Below are positions 13,457 through 15,893 of a stretch of 15,893 nucleotides of DNA, piece by piece. Position numbers and translations under genes: made by a program. Position 1 is the stretch's first letter. The number at the start of each line of letters is the position of its first letter. The notes below the pieces were generated by a model, which saw only the letters and a program-made list of their open reading frames with translations, searched no databases and was not told the origin of the DNA. The stretch covers positions 1 through 15,893 of the forward strand of contig JAJBBL010000121.1 in assembly GCA_020532365.1 (NCBI GenBank), read 5' to 3'. The DNA is from Candidatus Cloacimonadota bacterium. GTDB lineage: Bacteria; Cloacimonadota; Cloacimonadia; Cloacimonadales; JAJBBL01.

Positions 13457-15556
13457 ATGAAAAAAAATAGTGCTCTCGACATAATTAGAAACATCGGTAT
13501 TATGGCGCATATCGACGCCGGTAAAACTACTGTTACTGAAAGAATCCTGTTCTATACAGGGTATCTCCATAAAATGGGTGAAGTACACGATGGAAACGCC
13601 TTTATGGACTGGATGGAACAAGAAAGAGAGAGAGGGATTACTATTACTTCGGCAGTTACCACCTGTAACTGGAAAGAAAAACAGATTAATATTATTGATA
13701 CACCAGGACATGTTGACTTTACCGTCGAAGTTGAACGCTCTTTACGTATTTTAGACGGTGCGATAGGTGTCTTTTGCGCTGTAGCCGGTGTTGAGCCGCA
13801 GTCGGAAACCGTATGGCATCAGGCTAATAACTATAAAGTGCCGAGACTTGCCTTTATCAACAAGATGGATAGGGTCGGTGCCGACTTTGACCACGTAATT
13901 GAGATGATCAAAGAGAGGCTTACAGAGAACGTATTTGCAATTCAGATCCCAATAGGCAAGGAAGACAACTTTAAAGGGATTGTTGACCTTATTGAGATGA
14001 AAGCCTACTTTTCAGAAGAAAGCTCCCTCGGTATCAACTATACTTGTACAGAAATACCTGTAGAGCTTAAGGATATGGCAGCTGCAAAATATGAGCAGAT
14101 GCTCGAAATAATCACTAAATTTGACGACAATATTCTTACCAAATTCTTGGAAGGCAAACCTATCGAAAAGGAAGAGCTGAAAAGAGCAATCCGAAAGATT
14201 TGTATTGAAAACAAAGCAACCCCATTACTCTGTGGCTCTGCTCTAAAAAATACAGGAATCCAATTCTTGTTAGACGCTATTATCGATTATCTTCCTTCAC
14301 CAAATGATGTCCCACCAATAGTGGCAAAAGATGTTAAAACAGAACAGAGTTTAACTGTTTATCCTGATGTTGATGGTAAATTCTCCGCACTGGCATTTAA
14401 GTGCCAGATGGATAAATTTGTTGGCAAACTCCTCTATGTCAGGGTTTATTCTGGGACTATCAAAAGGGGTGACTTGATTGTAAATCAAACCAATAATCGG
14501 AAAGAGCGGGTCACCAGAATACTTCAAATGTTTTCCAACAAAAAGAATGACTTAGATTACTTGAGAGCTGGCGATATCGGAGCGTTAGTAGGGACTAAAA
14601 CAGTGATTACTGGTGATACTATCTCCACCGAAGAGAATTATATCCTATTAGAGCAGATAGTGTTTCCTGACTCGGTTATTTCAATCGCAATAGAGCCGAA
14701 GACCAAGGCGGATCAAGATATTCTCAGCGATTCACTCAATAAAATGCAGGAAGAAGACCCTACTTTTCACGTACATCAGGATAAAGAGACAGGGCAGACC
14801 CTTATTTCGGGAATGGGTGAGCTACATTTAGATATAATTGTTGACAGATTGAAGCGAGAGTATAATGCGCAGATAAACACGGGAACGCCACAGGTTGCGT
14901 ATAAAGAGACTATTACTAAAGGGGTGGAGTCAGAAGGTAAGTTTGTCCGTGACTTTGAAATGAAAGGGCATTATGCAGTAGTTAATCTTCGTGTATCACC
15001 ACTTGAGGATGAGCTGATTACCGAGCATAAGAAAAACCTCTTCTTTGATAGGATTGAAGATGACAATATCTTGCCGAGCCACTTTAGAAAGATGGTTGGT
15101 GAGGGTGCTCTAAGTGCACTAATTGATGGTCCGTTGAGCGGTAACCCTGTAGAGCGTGTTAAAATAGAGCTTATCGATGGTGCTTACGATGAATCGGTAT
15201 CGAAAGATGTAGACTTTATTATTGCAGCTTCTATTGCTGTTAATGACGCTTTACAGAAAGCGTCGCCTGCACTGATGGAGCCGATAATGCTCGTTAACGT
15301 TATTACACCGGACGATTTTGTTGGTGACATAATAGGTGATCTTAACTCAAAGCGTGGTAGGATAGTCGAGGTTAAGACAAGTATGAACAGGCAACACATT
15401 ATTTCAGAGGTTCCGATGGCTGAGCTCTTCGGTTATTCAACCAGGATAAGGTCATTGTCACAAGGGCGTGCCGTTTATACAATGGAGTTTCTAAAGTATG
15501 AAAAGGCTCCTATGCTGGTTCAAAACAGTGTTATCAAAAATATTAGGGGATATTAA
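13457..15556 (+). CDS. fusA: Elongation factor G, with an atypical domain IV tip
   Basis: EF-G is the GTPase that drives tRNA-mRNA translocation and, with RRF, ribosome recycling. The 699-residue product has the family's normal length. GTPase motifs are complete: G1 AHIDAGKTT (17-25), G2 RGITI (59-63), G3 DTPGH (81-85, catalytic His85), G4 NKMD (135-138) and G5 GSA (260-262). Domain II (about 305-395), domain III with GMGELHLDI (452-460) and domain V with GDIIGDLNSKRG (623-634) also look ordinary. Domain IV is odd: the tip loop that normally reads GGRGQYG is FEMKGHYA (500-507), and the loop normally reading SYHDVDS is AYDESVS (576-582), with Asp578 where the conserved His (E. coli His583) should be. 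Arginine codons are mixed, unlike tuf. It may be a canonical EF-G that diverged, or a recycling-biased paralogue of the mtEFG2/spdEFG2 type. Confidence 0.93.
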   Translation: MKKNSALDIIRNIGIMAHIDAGKTTVTERILFYTGYLHKMGEVHDGNAFMDWMEQERERGITITSAVTTCNWKEKQINIIDTPGHVDFTVEVERSLRILDGAIGVFCAVAGVEPQSETVWHQANNYKVPRLAFINKMDRVGADFDHVIEMIKERLTENVFAIQIPIGKEDNFKGIVDLIEMKAYFSEESSLGINYTCTEIPVELKDMAAAKYEQMLEIITKFDDNILTKFLEGKPIEKEELKRAIRKICIENKATPLLCGSALKNTGIQFLLDAIIDYLPSPNDVPPIVAKDVKTEQSLTVYPDVDGKFSALAFKCQMDKFVGKLLYVRVYSGTIKRGDLIVNQTNNRKERVTRILQMFSNKKNDLDYLRAGDIGALVGTKTVITGDTISTEENYILLEQIVFPDSVISIAIEPKTKADQDILSDSLNKMQEEDPTFHVHQDKETGQTLISGMGELHLDIIVDRLKREYNAQINTGTPQVAYKETITKGVESEGKFVRDFEMKGHYAVVNLRVSPLEDELITEHKKNLFFDRIEDDNILPSHFRKMVGEGALSALIDGPLSGNPVERVKIELIDGAYDESVSKDVDFIIAASIAVNDALQKASPALMEPIMLVNVITPDDFVGDIIGDLNSKRGRIVEVKTSMNRQHIISEVPMAELFGYSTRIRSLSQGRAVYTMEFLKYEKAPMLVQNSVIKNIRGY

Positions 15557-15570
15557 ACCGAGGGGGAAAG

Positions 15571-15876
15571 ATGGATATTTCATTACAATTTTTAGGAGAT
15601 AAAGCGGTAATGAAGATTTCTGGTTCTGTAGCCAGCGAAGATGTGTTTGAGCTACAAGAGAAGTTAAATGAGGTGAAAAACTCAGGGGTCAAGAGATTGG
15701 AAATGGACCTTTCTAACTGCAGAAGTATGTGTAGCTCGGGAATCGGAAAAGTACTCTACTTTTATAAAGATTTCCAAGAACAAGGTGGTGAGTTTGAAAT
15801 AGTAAAGAGTTCCCCCAGTATCTATGAGCTGTTTACCACGATTAAACTGAACCAACTCTTCGACATAAATCTCTAA
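15571..15876 (+). CDS. STAS-domain protein, anti-sigma factor antagonist type
   Basis: This 101-residue single-domain protein resembles SpoIIAA/RsbV-type antagonists. Such proteins bind a partner anti-sigma kinase when unphosphorylated and release the sigma factor. Features are an N-terminal beta hairpin with VMKISGSVAS, then a helix, the central strand RLEMDLSNC (42-50), the phosphorylation loop CSSGIG (54-59), a helix, then EFEIVKSS and a C-terminal helix ending LFDI. In the loop Ser55 matches the phosphorylated Ser of SpoIIAA, but the preceding Asp is Cys54. The start has AGGGGG at 15561-15566. It lies 14 bases after fusA, so it is probably cotranscribed. No kinase or sigma gene is in the window, so its partner is unknown, and a role outside sigma control is possible. 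Confidence 0.8.
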   Translation: MDISLQFLGDKAVMKISGSVASEDVFELQEKLNEVKNSGVKRLEMDLSNCRSMCSSGIGKVLYFYKDFQEQGGEFEIVKSSPSIYELFTTIKLNQLFDINL

Positions 15877-15893
15877 AATCTATTGAAATTTTA

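Overview
The window is an almost unbroken run of core gene-expression genes, all on the + strand. In order they are tuf (3' part), rpmG, tRNA-Trp(CCA), secE, nusG, rplK, rplA, rplJ, rplL, rpoB, rpoC, rpsL, rpsG, fusA and a small STAS-domain gene. This is the classic bacterial rif cluster (secE to rpoC) joined directly to the str cluster (rpsL-rpsG-fusA). It is bacterial and chromosomal. There are no mobile elements, phage genes or CRISPR arrays, and no gap without a gene is longer than about 175 bases.

The DNA is AT-leaning by eye, with good Shine-Dalgarno sites before most genes. The beta and beta-prime subunits have E. coli-like architecture, including a large insert in the beta-prime trigger loop and an insert in the second half of beta. 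A short lysine/serine-rich insert after the beta-prime bridge-helix region reminds me of Bacteroidota/Chlorobiota-type sequences. I therefore lean towards a deep member of the FCB group (for example Cloacimonadota- or Fibrobacterota-like), but this is a weak inference and no phylum is proven here.

Layout: 1-1210 holds the EF-Tu remnant, L33 and the tRNA. 1256-4219 holds the Sec/NusG pair and the L11-L1-L10-L12 stalk genes. 4394-12433 holds the two large RNA polymerase subunits. 12453-15556 holds S12, S7 and EF-G. 15571-15876 holds a STAS (anti-sigma-factor-antagonist type) protein in the place where tuf or rpsJ often follows fusA. Together these genes supply elongation factors, the ribosomal GTPase-associated centre and decoding-site proteins, the polymerase core and one translocon subunit.

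The most interesting material is around fusA. The EF-G has intact GTPase motifs but has lost the usual residues in both loops at the tip of domain IV, the part that enters the decoding site. Its arginine codon use is relaxed compared with tuf. Its leader contains a compact potential three-way-junction RNA followed by a good Shine-Dalgarno sequence that lies too far from the start codon and can pair with a CTCC stretch just before the ATG. Other points of note are a structured spacer between rplK and rplA, the lack of room for the usual L10 leader before rplJ, a very strong hairpin between rplL and rpoB, an Asp in place of the fourth zinc Cys in L33, and altered residues in the rifampicin region of RpoB.
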